NCBI GenBank assembly: GCA_019400425.1
Contig: JAFREE010000139.1
Coordinates: 1 to 64,000 of the forward strand
DNA: 64,000 nt
Source of the DNA: Hymenochaete sp. R1
Lineage: Eukaryota; Basidiomycota; Agaricomycetes; Hymenochaetales; Hymenochaetaceae
Direction: 5' to 3'
Shown here piece after piece: positions 28,140 through 39,353 of the stretch (its first letter is position 1; every line of letters starts with the position of its first letter). The position numbers and the translations under genes were made by a program. The notes beneath the pieces are model-generated. The model saw nothing but the letters and a program-made list of their open reading frames with translations, searched no databases and was not told the DNA's origin.

Positions 28140-29889
28140 TTACATCATACTAGCTGAGGCAAGAGCCATAGGTGCCACCACAAGTGCTACGTTCCTTCCG
28201 CTGCCAGTACGTTGATCAAACAGATTCACAAGGCTAACACCTAGCTCCCTATCGTGAGTCAATTCCTCCGTCATCCACAAATAACGATCGAGAAGTATCA
28301 AGCTCTCTGAAGGTGGTCCAAGGATGCACCTTAGTACATGGAGTGTCATTATCCTGCGAGCCTCCGGCGTTGAGTCTAAATTCTTCAACCTGGGTTTCGT
28401 ATCCTCATCCAGCATATCCGAAAATTCGATGCCAAGCTTGTTGCTGACACATGTAAGAAACACTTCAAAATCTCGATAGGCCTTTACATTCAGTTTCCCA
28501 ATACGAAGTGTGGGTGGACGGTCGTGCTTTAAATCCCCTGCATTCAGGGTACTGAGTGCAGGTGCAAGCAAAGCTCGATATAGGACCTTTTTTACAGCTA
28601 ATTGTGCTTCGGCACTTGCTTCAGGGGATCTGAACCATTCTGAAGGTATCTGTGCTGCAAGCTGTCGGTGATGGTTTATTAACGTAAATCTTGGATATTG
28701 AGAAAGCTGGGCTTTGACGGAGGTGGAAAGAGGAAAATCTTATCAGACAGTATGAGTATCTAGCTTCTTCAAAACTTCAAAGAAAATCCTACACTCACCA
28801 CCATCGTTCATTAAATTATAGCAACAGCCCACGATCACGGAGGCACCCACGTGCCACCCTCTATGTTCGCCTTCGTGAAGTCGCACCACCTCTTTCAAGA
28901 TCGCAGGCGTCAAAGATCCACAAGCATGGAGAGCCACGAAAACAATCAGAACCGATGGCTTTTCCGCCTCGCCGTAACCATTTTCGGTCGGGTTCAGCTC
29001 TTCTAGCCATCTTGAAATGACCGTTTCAAGCCCAGGCGCGTTCGTATGATCTGTCCCGCCATTACCCGGATGGTTTATAAATGAAGGGCCTTCGCCAAGC
29101 CAAAAGGCTTGGGACGTCATTGATCCCTTCTGCGAATTCCTCTGCGCACGTATTTTTGCAGTTTTCAGTTGTTGTTCCGATGCGTCAAGGGCAAGAACGT
29201 GTAGATCACTATTCTCGCCTGAACGATGTCAGAGGTGGCCCGTCCAACTACGAATAGCTAGTTAAAATTGTCTCACAGAGTGCTCGAGAAAGGTAACCCT
29301 GAATATGATAAGTTTACATCTAAGTCGAGGTAAGATGGACTCTTCGAACCTGTCCTGAGCCTATATCGACGAGGTGTCGCACATCTATTCCGTTTTTGAC
29401 CTTCATGTCTTTGAGCAGATCAAGCACAAAGGATGACATGCAGGCCACTTCGTGCTCCTTTTTCGAAGACATCCCAATTATTTTCTTTGGAACCCTAAAT
29501 GCATAGTCCTGCCTGAGATGCACGGGGGAGCGAGAAAGAGACAGTGAAGCTGCATTTGCGAGCAGAGCTTGCAAGTCTTCGGGGAATTGAAGATCGGACT
29601 GCGATGGTGAGCGAGGAAAGTATTGTAGCCTTCTGCACTCTTCGACTAAATGTTTCCACCTATTTTCGTCACCTGCTGCCCAATCCCACCAACATCTCCA
29701 AGATTCAGGGATTTCGAAATCCCACTGCGTCTTGTCCGGCGACTCAGGGCTACGACGTCGAAGGGGTGAAATCTCTCGTCCAAGATCATTTGTATGAGCG
29801 CTGATGAGCGATCCCGGGAAGGGCGTCGAGAGAAAATCTAAAAGAGCTTTTACGCGTTGAAATCCTTCATCTGCTGCTGATGTTGACAT
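28140..29889 (-). CDS. Methyltransferase-like protein, METTL25/RRNAD1 family
   Basis: Members are predicted SAM-dependent methyltransferases, some implicated in arginine methylation of ribosomal proteins. The SAM-binding motif I is clear: IDVRHLVDIGSGQ, continued across an intron by GYLSRAL. Around it are family blocks: SSKKEHEVACMSSFVLDLL before the motif, VLALDASEQQLKTAKIRAQR after it, then FVALHACGSLTPAILKE and VIVGCCYNLMNDG. The C-terminal part includes RDFEVFLTCVSNKLGI and LLDRYLWMTEE. The open frame runs above 29889 without an upstream ATG, so MSTSAADEGFQRVKALLDFL, which begins the conserved N-terminal helix, is taken as the start. About 510 residues in four or five exons. Confidence 0.85.
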
Positions 29890-30549
29890 ATAGAAAGTAT
29901 GGAACTTATTGGTAGAGAACGAGAATAACCAGACTTGCCTATCGGTATCGTAGAGACTTTCTTCCGTATTGTTTGGCTGTTTGTTTGTAGTCGTGAGTCC
30001 CGACAAGCGAGCTTTTTTTGATCTCGGCAAACTTTGGAACGCGCCCCTTTTCCTTGAACTACCGCCAGTAAACGAAGTAGGAAAACGCTTTCATCGCTCT
30101 ACGACTCTGGATAACTTGAACTGTAAGTGACGGTGGCTTAATTGATATTTCCGGTGGTATATGCTCTAATAACGTCTGCCACCTCAGTCTCATCTTGAAC
30201 GGTGGTTCTTCTGGACTTAAAGCCGAAATCTCTTCGACACTGACTGCCTAACTATCGAATCCTGAAACACTTAATATCAGATATTCTAGAGTAAACCATT
30301 GCGGGTCTTTCACAGGTAGCTAGAAATGCACTGGTATCATGCACCTGGAGCATGGGAAGACGCAGCGCAGGCTGAACACGGTAACTGAGTCGCAAGTTTT
30401 AGCCACTGGCAGCCAGATTCAAAATGTCGTTGTTGTGGTCTACCAAGAAAGCTGTGCTAGATATTACGGCTGACAGGTGCGGAAATAACATAAAGAACTG
30501 CCCCTCTTGCCCAATTCCAATCTCCCCATCCTTTGATAGTTCATTCATC
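29890..30549. promoter_or_regulatory. Divergent intergenic region
   Basis: It separates two outward-facing genes. An open frame from 30424 runs in frame into the next gene, but the better start is 30550, preceded by a C/T-rich stretch. Nothing else was recognised. Confidence 0.4.
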
Positions 30550-32109
30550 ATGGCCCCAACACGATCATTCAAAGCCTCCGCTGCTTACAACCCCATCGCC
30601 CACCGATCTACGACCACCTTTCCCAATCGTCCTCAGCATCCCTGTTACGACGTTTTCGGTACTCTCTTGTCCGAAAAGAGATTCATTGACGACGTAGTAC
30701 CAGCCCGTCCTCGTCCTCGACGTGTCAACATTTACGCAGAGACACGCTCAAGCACCGTAGGTACTTTTCCACCCTCAACAGCATCTCACTCTAACTTCTT
30801 CTCCCAGTCGTTTGAGCAGAGGCGGGTGGAACGCAACAGGAAATTCGAGAAGGCTACCTCGCAGATACTGCCACTGCTCGATTTGGACCCGGGCAGGTTC
30901 GCTGCTGACCGAGGCGAACCCAGTTCCAATGCCCGGGTTCGGCAGGGCGGGCGATCAGATAAGTTGGTTGAAAAGCATGTAAGTATCCTCGTTTATCTCT
31001 AGCACTGTCACCTTCTCACTTCAAGTATGCCAGGCTCAAACAATAAACACTCCCACCATTCCATTTGGTTCTGAAGACGACGTAAGTACCAGCCTCTTTC
31101 TTCGTCAATGTTGTCAGCCTCATTGACTCTGTGCCACCATCAGCTTTCGGACCAAGACCAGCCACCTTCCCCCTCACCCGTTGGAGTCACATACACCAAG
31201 TCGACCGCTCGCGCCGTGCCCAGACGACGCCTGTCACCGAGCGTACCCATGAGCTCTCTGAAGCCACCCAGCTCAGACCTCGACGACTCGTTGATGCGAC
31301 TCAACGCTCTCAACATCAAGTCGGATGACAGCCCACCTAATCCAGGGGCTGTCAGTCCGATGGAAGTGCCCTCGCGCAAGCGCGTTAGGGCCGAGGAGGA
31401 AGGAGAAGCTGCCCCCTACGTCGGGTTCGGCGACATCGAACGACCACGAACCCCGACGGTGAAGCGGCGACGATTACAGATCCCGCTCACACCCGTCTCG
31501 ACAACCCAACCCGCTATGCCAGCTCGGCGGGTTGAACAAGAGGACGAATACCCTGGCTCACCGGTCACCCGAGTCAGGAAGACAGTCGTCGACACGCAGG
31601 TAGACAAGTTCGACTCGACTACCATCGCACCCATTCTTGGTGGAGTCGAGGACGCCCCTGCGCCGACGCTGTGCAAGGCAGAGGACTTCGTTGTCGAGTC
31701 CTTCCTTGCAAGCCTTCACGAAGAGCTGAAGGATGCCGACATCGAGAAGGCTGCTACGGAGCAGTTCTCGATGCCGGACATTCTGCAGGCTCTCGAGGAG
31801 GTCTCGGGACCATCCCCGTCACCTTCGGTACAGACGGAGACGTCGATGGATCTCGAACCCGACGGCTCATTCAACGTGGCAGAGGTCGTCTGCCCCGAGC
31901 CCGTCAGCCTCATGGAAATCGAATGGATAGATACTCCGATGGACGTGGACGTCGAGCTCCACGTCCCGATGGATATTGTCATCGATCATGGCTGCAACTA
32001 CTCACACGACAACTCGCTCGTTATGGAGGAATTGAGTGTGGATCTAGGCGACGCTATGGACATGGAAATAGACGTCGCCGAAGAGGACTATTGTATGGAC
32101 TGTACCTGA
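30550..32109 (+). CDS. Unknown Ser/Pro-rich, acidic-tailed protein
   Basis: I do not recognise this gene. Three exons join as EKH, AQTINTPTIPFGSEDD (48 bases) and LSDQDQPPSPSPVG, giving about 490 residues. The N terminus MAPTRSFKASAAYNPIAHRS is basic; a motif-like stretch follows (HPCYDVFGTLLSEKRFIDDV). The middle is rich in SP/TP sites (RTPTVKRRRLQIPLTPVSTT), with a basic cluster KRRRLQ that could be a nuclear import signal. The C-terminal 150 residues are acidic and Met/Asp-rich (GDAMDMEIDVAEEDYCMDCT). A nuclear, phosphorylated, disordered regulator would fit the composition, but no domain supports a function. The exon bodies look GC-richer than the neighbouring genes. Confidence 0.7.
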
Positions 32110-33271
32110 GTCGCACCCCGCATGACTCGGTTCTCTAGTTCCCTCAAGATCCTGGACAGTTGTAGCCTAGCAAGCCCATGAGGCCCTCGAAGTGAGTCTC
32201 TCGCTTTTATTTACATTCTTACATTTTACTTATTCGTATATCTTTTATGTAGGACGCTCGCGGTGAACACTCGGGTAGTTCCCGTACCGCGGCTCTTTGA
32301 GTCCCTTTTTTTGGGAGACTGGGACGCCTTCTCGCCCCTCCCCTCCCCTCCGACGCGCCGTAGGTCTGCTAGCTAGCTTTGGCATCGACGACTGACTTGG
32401 TCTTCGAATTGCCGGGGCTTCTAGCTTATTTCTTACGGACGATCACCCTGGATCCACTCGCAAGTCTCTTGGGAAGCGTGCTTACTCTCTCATTAACGCT
32501 TGGACTGGCTTGGATCTGGCAGCTTGCTTTGTGTGCACGAAGGTCGACACGCGCACTTGGCAAGAGGTTTGTTGTCGCAGACATCGAAGATACTCGAAAC
32601 CCTAGGACGAACTTCGATGAATGAGTATTCCCGATCACAACTGATGCTTTCGGCTTGGATGGCCGTTGGTGTTGGGGACCAGCATAGGCTAAGTCTGATC
32701 TAAGGTTGATCTCGACTTTAGCTTGGTTACGATGATCCTAAACACTCGGTCTGCGACTCTCTGGGGCTCACGCCCTACCCCCGCAAATACACATCAATCC
32801 TCAAACTCCTCCAACTCCTTTCACTCCGATCTTATTTCCTTCTCTCGTTTCTCCCGATCTTGACACTGTTTCTCGGTCTCGTTTCTTTCTCAGTCTCGTT
32901 CCTGTTTATCGGTCTCGTCTCGGTCTCGATTTTTGATTCATCTTAATTAATATCACATTATCTACTACCGTGATGGTTGTTGAAACTCATTCGAACTTTT
33001 GTTTCGGACTCGAGTTCCGCCTCACGTTCTTTTTTTATTTATTTTATTTTATTCTACCTATCATATCCCAGATTTATCCATTTGTATCTACATTCTGTAT
33101 ACCCAATGCATATTTATATTTATTGTTATGAAGTCATTCGATTATGAGTGGGAATAGTAAGTGATGAGTTTGAGGATGCACGCATTTCACATGTTTTTCC
33201 GTCTCTCCCTCTATCTTCCTTTCCGAGTCTGTCTCAACTTCACTCAGAAACAGCTGCTTGGCTTTCCTCGT
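32110..33271. other. Long intergenic region with pyrimidine-rich repeats
   Basis: A well-formed intron signature lies at 32192-32252 (GTGAGT ... TTTATGTAG), probably a spliced 3' UTR of the upstream gene or a tiny separate transcript. From about 32820 to 32935 a C/T-rich stretch repeats TCTCGTTTC and CGGTCTCG units. The rest is AT-rich with T runs (about 33030). Several ATGs occur before the Nudix gene; none gives a supported extra gene. Confidence 0.4.
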
Positions 33272-34508
33272 ATGACCAGTATGCCGTCTGGCCAGAATGT
33301 ATCTGATACCTCTCATGGATCATCGGCTTCGAGGCCAAAAGAGGTTGCAAAGCCTAGAGCGTCTGCAAGCGTTTTAGTTGTCAACGGGCAAAACAACGTG
33401 CTGATGGTGGAGAGAAATACTGAAGGGACATTTGGTGGAGCATACGTGTGTCGGACTGTGCCCATTCAACTTTCGCTCTTCTCGGCAACGCATTTCATTC
33501 ATAAATCTTATATGAGGGTTTTGAACTGTCTTTGAATAGGCCTTCCCGGGTGGGAACTTCGACGCGGCGCAGGACGACTCGTTGGAGATGACGGCTTTAC
33601 GGGAAACATTCGAAGAGACGGGCATATTACTGGCGTCCTCTGCAAATCACGACTGTTCGACGCCATTGTTGACAGACGATGAGCTTGGTGAAGCGAGGAA
33701 GAATATCCATGCAGGGAAGATGCGGTTCGTTGACTTTTTGTCGACGAAGGGACTCACGCCGGACACGAAGTCGCTGTTGCGATTCACGGAATGGTTAACA
33801 CCTTCATTTATGCCTAAGTAAGAGATCGGTATGTCCGTTACAGCCCCTTTCAAAAGTACTGATGCGTCCGTAGACGTTTTCGGACCCAGTTTTATCTCGC
33901 CTTCCTTCCATCCGCCTCCGTCCTTGCTGGTCCCTCCTCAGGCTCTCACCAGCACCGTCTTCCAACTCCAGACTCACCTGATGTCCATCCCAGATCGTCT
34001 TCGCACCCGGGCAAATTATCAGCCGAAATCATCTCGACCACGTTTCTACATCCACGCGATACCATTTCGGCTTTTGCACGGGGCGAGCTGGCGATGATGC
34101 CACCGCAGTTCTACCTCCTAAACGTCTTAAATGACGTCTTCGGAAGTGACAACAGTGCAAAAGTGCAGCGCGAGTTGCTGGAGAGCCTATCATATGGTGC
34201 CTTCGGGAGAATGAAATTCACGCCAATGCCATTGGTTGGGTCGAAGGATCCGCCGGGCACACGGACGCTCACGCTTGAGGGCGACGAAGAGAGAAATGGG
34301 GAGGAAGGGAGTCGGAATAGATCCATTATGACATTGAGGAAGGGTTCGTCGGTGCGTTTCTTGTCCGCGCATTTAGGGAAGCTTTTCTAAGTCTCAATTG
34401 TTCGTACGGCAGGTACCCTCCAAGATCGATCTTGTTCGAAACATTGACGTCTCCACGGGATTTGATAAACTTGTAGCTCCCCCTGCTCCTCTAAAGTCAA
34501 AGTTATGA
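33272..34508 (+). CDS. Nudix hydrolase, NUDT19-like
   Basis: Nudix enzymes hydrolyse nucleoside diphosphates linked to another group; NUDT19-type members cleave acyl-CoA and CoA in peroxisomes. The Nudix fold starts with ASASVLVVNGQNNVLMVERN, followed across an intron by FPGGNFDAAQDD, and the Nudix box MTALRETFEETGILL keeps RExxEExG. A variable insert, typical of this subfamily, separates GG from the RE helix. After LLRFTEWLTPSFMPK an intron leads to RFRTQFYLAFLP, also typical of the family. The C-terminal part (ARGELAMMPPQFYLLNVLND) ends VAPPAPLKSKL. The terminal SKL is a canonical type 1 peroxisomal targeting signal, agreeing with NUDT19. The start is uncertain: 33272 (MTSMPSGQNV) is preferred, but upstream in-frame ATGs exist. 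Four exons. Confidence 0.88.
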
Positions 34509-34544
34509 TTGTTTCTATATCTGTTTACATCCAGGTGCGCACCT

Positions 34545-35430
34545 TCACCTGGTTATAGTCAATGGGATATCGCCTCTAAGATTTCTTTCGAGAAGGCTTC
34601 CATCCGTTGGCGTCTTCTTCTGCATTTTCAGGACCTCCTTCCAGGCTTGACGCGACGAAATGTCAGCCGACCATCTCGCTACGTTTGTCTTCTTCTTCAA
34701 AACGTCCTGTTCGATGTGATTCACAAAGACATGACGGTTTTGGATGTGTAGAAAGTCAGCTATCGTGATTTTCTTTGGAAAGGATCTGAGACGGTTTGAA
34801 TTAGAAATACTTGGCATGTCGATATTTACTAACATCACCTACGAGATACTTGCCCTTACCCAGCATGATTTCATAACCTTCCAGCTTTCTCTCCGGCATG
34901 CATATGAGCTGCACTATACGGCGTTTGTCTCGAGATTTGCTCATGAAATCACTAAGAAATGTTCTTGGTGATAGGTACTTTGCCTTGTAGACTGAAAAGA
35001 AAAGACTCATGGCTTGTGTATGGACTCGACGCATATAAATGCACACAGGCTATGGAAGCTGCTCGGCTCGATCGACTCAGCTTTTTCGAAGGCAGCGACT
35101 TTTTTCAAGTCATTCCTGGGGTACAGGGATCCCCCGTTGTGTTTCGTAGCGACATATCGAACAATGGTGCGGGTAGTGCTTGAAACCATCGCTATAATCG
35201 ACCTATGAATCTGATCTAGCTGATCATATAAATGGGAACATGTGTCGGAAGCTAACGAAGACCGGCGTCTGTCCAAAAGGATACATGTCCTGGAAATACG
35301 ATGTCCTCAAATTGTGTGAGCGGTTTTTCATAGGAACCGTGATACTCTCGAAGGGATCTTCGATTTTTTCCAAGACGAGCATGACATTCTGAGCGCTTGT
35401 GAAGCTCACACCATGGATTTCGTAGACCAT
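34545..35430 (-). pseudogene. Glutathione S-transferase relic (frameshifted)
   Basis: The sequence clearly derives from a fungal GST. Exon 1 (from the ATG at 35430) reads MVYEIHGVSFTSAQNVMLVL ... YPFGQTPVF. After an intron come VDYSDGFKHY in one frame and TIVRYVATKHNGGSLYP in another, with about five bases missing where the glutathione-binding ESR segment belongs. Further on, ICVESIHKP meets a TGA; the C-terminal domain resumes in another frame (PERKLEGYEIMLGKGKYLVGD), then across an intron KITIADFLHI and KTNVARWSADISSRQAWKEV. Loss of the ESR segment and at least one stop indicate a dead gene, though an unusual intron cannot be wholly excluded for the second break. Its neighbours are the Nudix gene, tail to tail only 36 bases away, and a DUF1479 gene. 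Confidence 0.75.
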
Positions 35431-35939
35431 CTTATGCAAGCCTTGCTATTTTGTACAATCGGAGGTAAGACTATACGAAGCTGAGCGAGGTACGAGAGGG
35501 ATCAAGTGCACAGGAAGTGAGTACAAAGGCCAGATAACAGGCATCAGTCTGCTTTATGGTGCATGGAAGTGGGCGCTGTGCTGATGGCGTTAGTACAGGG
35601 TTCCAACAACGATTCCTCTTAAAAATACTTAAATCTCAATCGGTTTTCGGCTTCCTACTTTGAAGTCAACAGAGAGGGTGGCATTTTGGTCGATTCGTTA
35701 TTTGGAGGCGCCGGCTCAGCCGACACTATTCTTGCTTCTTGCATATACGTATTTTCGGTCCAAGTTGTCTCGTGCATTAACTGCTTCGCATACGACCGCA
35801 ACCAATGTCAGCTAAGTAAATGTCATTAATCTACATGTCAAAGCAAAGAAGCTCAATTTCAAACTGCAGTATATCCCACATCTATTCTCAACCCTCGAAA
35901 GTGACAATCGTGGGGTGGGGAGCAACGATCTCGAGTCCA
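35431..35939. other. Spacer between the GST relic and the DUF1479 gene
   Basis: No gene is supported. A short GC-rich stretch (about 35,705-35,735) stands out from the AT-rich surroundings, without a known function. Confidence 0.4.
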
Positions 35940-37697
35940 TCAATACGCAAGTCCCATTGCCCTCCGAGCTACTTCTCCAATGATATCCCCTTCCTTTCCA
36001 GTCCCAACAAAACTATCTTCACCTTCAGTCTTCGGATAATCTGGTGGCGATGCTCCTTGCAGGAAGAAGTCTTTCTGTCGCTGCACGTATGCGAAATTCT
36101 GAGGCGTGAGCGGCACCGCAGGGATGTACATGACTGCAGAGCGGAGTAATCACCAACAAACATCAACACATAGTGCGTGGTTTTATAATGATAGATGACA
36201 TACCAGCGGAGTCATTCGATCCCGTGTGCTCCGTCTCAACGCTATGAACCATGTCGCAGTGCCAGAATACAGTGTCTCCAGGCAACACACTTGGCACAGA
36301 AGTCATCGTCTTATCCAAAAGGAGATGAGGATGCGAAGCGGGTGTTAGACGTGGACCAAAGTACCCGTCATTGCGTTCAAAAATACCCGGAAAGTCTGGA
36401 GTGGTGGTGTCTGCGAATGAAGTGCGAGTGGGCGGTGAGTACCAGTAAAGGCGATCAATTTCTTGACTCTAAATTAATTGACAATTAGTACCTATCTCCC
36501 AATTCTCGGCATCCAGGGAATCCGAGGTTTCTAACGTTTCTTTGAGCCGGAAGAACGGGCGTAGAATGAGGTATGCGTTTGAAAGGAAGATGCTTGGGAA
36601 CACTTTGAGTGTTCCCTGTGTCGGAGCGGTCTCACTAAACCCTACTGGTTCTTGAGAGTGATTTAGATCGAGAATGGCAAGGCATACCTCAAGGCAAGCC
36701 ATCCTTGAAATGTTCGGAAAACGCTCGCCTGGTTAGGACGTCCGTAGAGGGATATCTTGGCTTGAACCCTTCCGACGATATCGTAAGGATCATGCTTCCT
36801 CCAATCCCCATTCAGGATATCTTTGAAGCAGCTACGGAAATGTTCGTTCTCCTAGGATTCTTACAGTGAGGGATCAAGCGACAGGTACTTTAAAGAATCC
36901 ATACCCAACGTTCAATCCCGCCGCCGTCGATATGGGGAGGATGAGCATTCCATTGCACGCCCGGGTGCCTATCTCAACCTCAGCTCACAGGCGTCCCAGC
37001 TCAAACTTAATTCACAACTTACCGGATCCTGAATCGATCTGCGTACGAAAGAGGCGTGGAAAGATCGACCCCCTTCAATACATTTACATCTTCATCCCCC
37101 TCGTTGATATTGCCATTGACATGGTATAGGTTATTCAACCATCCGGTCAGCTTCAGCATGTTCGGATGGGCTCTCGACTGGACTTGAGGTCGAGTCCAGC
37201 TATCCGAAGAAAATCAGGAAGAGGGACCTCGACGTTTTCAAAGTATACTCACTAAAGTTGGAAGAACTGCTTATCGTTTTCTGGCATTCCTTCCACGGGG
37301 TTGGATGATACCAGCTGCTTGAGTTCCTCTCTCCACGCAACAGCTTGTTCGTCGTCTACTACGTTCTTGACAAGGATAGCACCCCTGCGTTTGATGGCTT
37401 CTATGTCGGCCGACGAAAGCCTCTCAATCTCCGAAAATTCAATTTGCGGTATGATCTATGGGAAATGTAAGCATTTTTGCTCCGCTCTAGAACAATCACG
37501 ACGCAGATAAATCAACTCACATTGGAGCCCTTGCCTTCAATTTCCTTTGCTTCTATACGAAGCTCGGCGACAACCTCTTTCCACGCTTCCGTGAGCCGTT
37601 GTTCTGTCTCTTTATCAGGAACGAGCTGACGCTTCAGCTCGGCGAAGCGAGGGTTCTGGATGCCGGATTGTTGCGCTGCAGTTTCCGCTACTTGCAT
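35940..37697 (-). CDS. DUF1479 family protein (YbiU-like, putative 2-oxoglutarate/Fe(II) oxygenase)
   Basis: DUF1479 proteins are found in fungi and bacteria and are related to Fe(II)/2-oxoglutarate oxygenases; the substrate is unknown. The N terminus MQVAETAAQQSGIQNPRFAE leads into LKRQLVP and the helical region EAWKEVVAELRIEAKEIEG. Later exons give RRGAILVKNVV, QFFQLYWTRPQVQSRAHPNM, SLYGRPNQASVFRTFQGWLAL, FSETAPTQGTLKVFPSIFLS and LLDKTMTSVPSVLPGDTVFW joined to HCDMVHSVE. WHCDMVHSVE holds the likely metal-binding His and Asp. MYIPAVPLTPQNFAYVQRQK then leads to the C terminus GEVARRAMGLAY. The frame extends upstream to 37754 but without an ATG, so 37697 is the start. About 460 residues; no clear lesion was seen. 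Confidence 0.85.
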
Positions 37698-38141
37698 GTC
37701 TGACTTGTAGAAACTTGAGAAGGGTGTGTGTAAAGGAGCGAGGATATTCCGCACCTCTTTTATAGACTTTTTAGACTGACAGAGGGACCTGTTCCTTATC
37801 TACGAGTCCAAAAGCAGAGTCATGGGATCACTGAGGTTAGGTCATGGAGGCCATAAATGAGATGAAATTGGACACACCGTGTACTTTGTTTGGTAAACCT
37901 ACTGCTTGAGATGCAAGAATACTAGCCAATTTCACGGGCCCCTTGCATTCTTTGACGTCAGAAGTTATAAGATTATCTTCTTTTCATTCAGTATAAGGGA
38001 ATGAATGCGGATGAAAAGATTGGCAATTATGCATCTCATGACTAAATCTTTCCTTCCCCGCCAACTTTCTCTCACGGTGTAGGCTTGATCTTAGAACTTC
38101 GCCCCTCAGACTCTTACTTTCCAGAAACACCCATCCTCGTC
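37698..38141. promoter_or_regulatory. Divergent promoter region between the DUF1479 and SDR genes
   Basis: A 444-base AT-rich gap separates two outward-facing starts. Co-regulation of the two genes is possible but no operator was recognised. Confidence 0.4.
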
Positions 38142-39353
38142 ATGCACGCCAATACTATTTCTAAGTTCCTCCATCGTAATATCATTGTTACTGGCGGTGC
38201 CTCAGGTTTTGGCGAGGCCACGGCACGTTGGTTCTTCTCCAGAGGAGCAAACGTCGTTATAGCCGACATAGTTAAGTCTCTACACTTCCGTAGAACTCTG
38301 TGCCAAACTTCTGATTAAACAGCGGGTGATGTAGAACGAAAATCGGGGTCAGCAGTTGGTCAAGCACTTGTCAGATGCCCGTGATAACGCTGGAACGAAG
38401 AGTTCAGCTGTGTTCATACCTAGTACGTTCCGAATTCACGTACCGAGGTTTCTCCGAATGTGATTGAAGTATACACACGATGCAGCTAATGTGACAAGTC
38501 GGGAATCTTGGAGGACGCTTCTGGATACTACCGTGGGTAAACTTGGAAAAGTCGACGTATTAGTCAACAATGCAGGAGGCACGTATGTGAACAAGGTAGT
38601 TTGTTGACTTTCGCCTTCGAAGAACGCCTGCTCAATAGAGATCTGCAGCCTACCTTGGACGTACAAGAGGCCGAGTTCGATAAATGTATGGACTTGAATG
38701 TAAAGTCTATTTTTCATTCTGTCGAAACCATCATACCGCATTTCTTGGAGAATAAAAGGGGGGTAATGGTCAATGGTAACTCACAAGGTTGCAATTCATG
38801 AATGCGGCAGGCACTGAAGTCTTTCTCGTGCTTAGTGTCCAGTACTGCAGCGATTAGGAACGTATGATCCTGCCATAATCTTGGAAAAAAATCGTTGACC
38901 TTATAGGTGCAGGCCGCGAGGGGGTCTTACATGGTATAGTTGAGTATGTCCTTTAATTCAATATCACAATATTGACCAGAGTCGTTCCTGTCGCTCGCAG
39001 ACGCTTCTAAATCCGCTGTGAATGGTGCGACGAAGAGTCTTGCTATTGAATTCGCCAAATCAGGAATTCGAGTGAACGCCGTCTGTCCCGTTGCGGGTAA
39101 CACTCCGTTACTTCCAACATTCCTTGGTAATGTGAGCATATTTTCCCAATTTGAACGCAACACAGGTTGACGATGACGTCTGAATCTGGTCCTCCCGCGA
39201 CAGAATTCCAAAGCTGCCTTTGAGGCCACGATTCCGATGGGTAGACTCAACGAACCTGAAGACGTTGCGAGTGCAGTGGGGTGGCTCGCGTCGGACGAGG
39301 CTTCATTTGTCACTGGAGTATGTCTCGAAGTTGATGGTGGAAGATGCATTTGA
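38142..39353 (+). CDS. Short-chain dehydrogenase/reductase (classical SDR)
   Basis: This is an NAD(P)-dependent oxidoreductase of the 3-oxoacyl-ACP reductase-like group. The cofactor motif is [18 protein letters not shown], followed by GANVVIADI. After introns come [20 protein letters not shown] (the NNAG motif), [14 protein letters not shown], and VMVN joined to VSSTAAIR (catalytic Ser). The active-site tetrad continues in [20 protein letters not shown] (YxxxK), then [20 protein letters not shown] and the C terminus [17 protein letters not shown]. The last parts are joined through a 26-base exon (38913-38938). For the reading frame to stay open, the intron 38858-38912 must start with GA instead of GT, so the gene may be newly damaged or use a rare donor. 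About 270 residues. Confidence 0.8.

Noticed and set aside
32379..32624. Open frame of 81 codons with a hydrophobic segment after the unknown gene
   Set aside because: It has no ATG at its start, no acceptor that would link it to a known exon was found, and no family is recognised.
37172..37200. Short hairpin CTGGACT ... AGTCCAG
   Set aside because: It falls in the conserved DUF1479 coding sequence (WTRPQVQSR) and is explained by codons.
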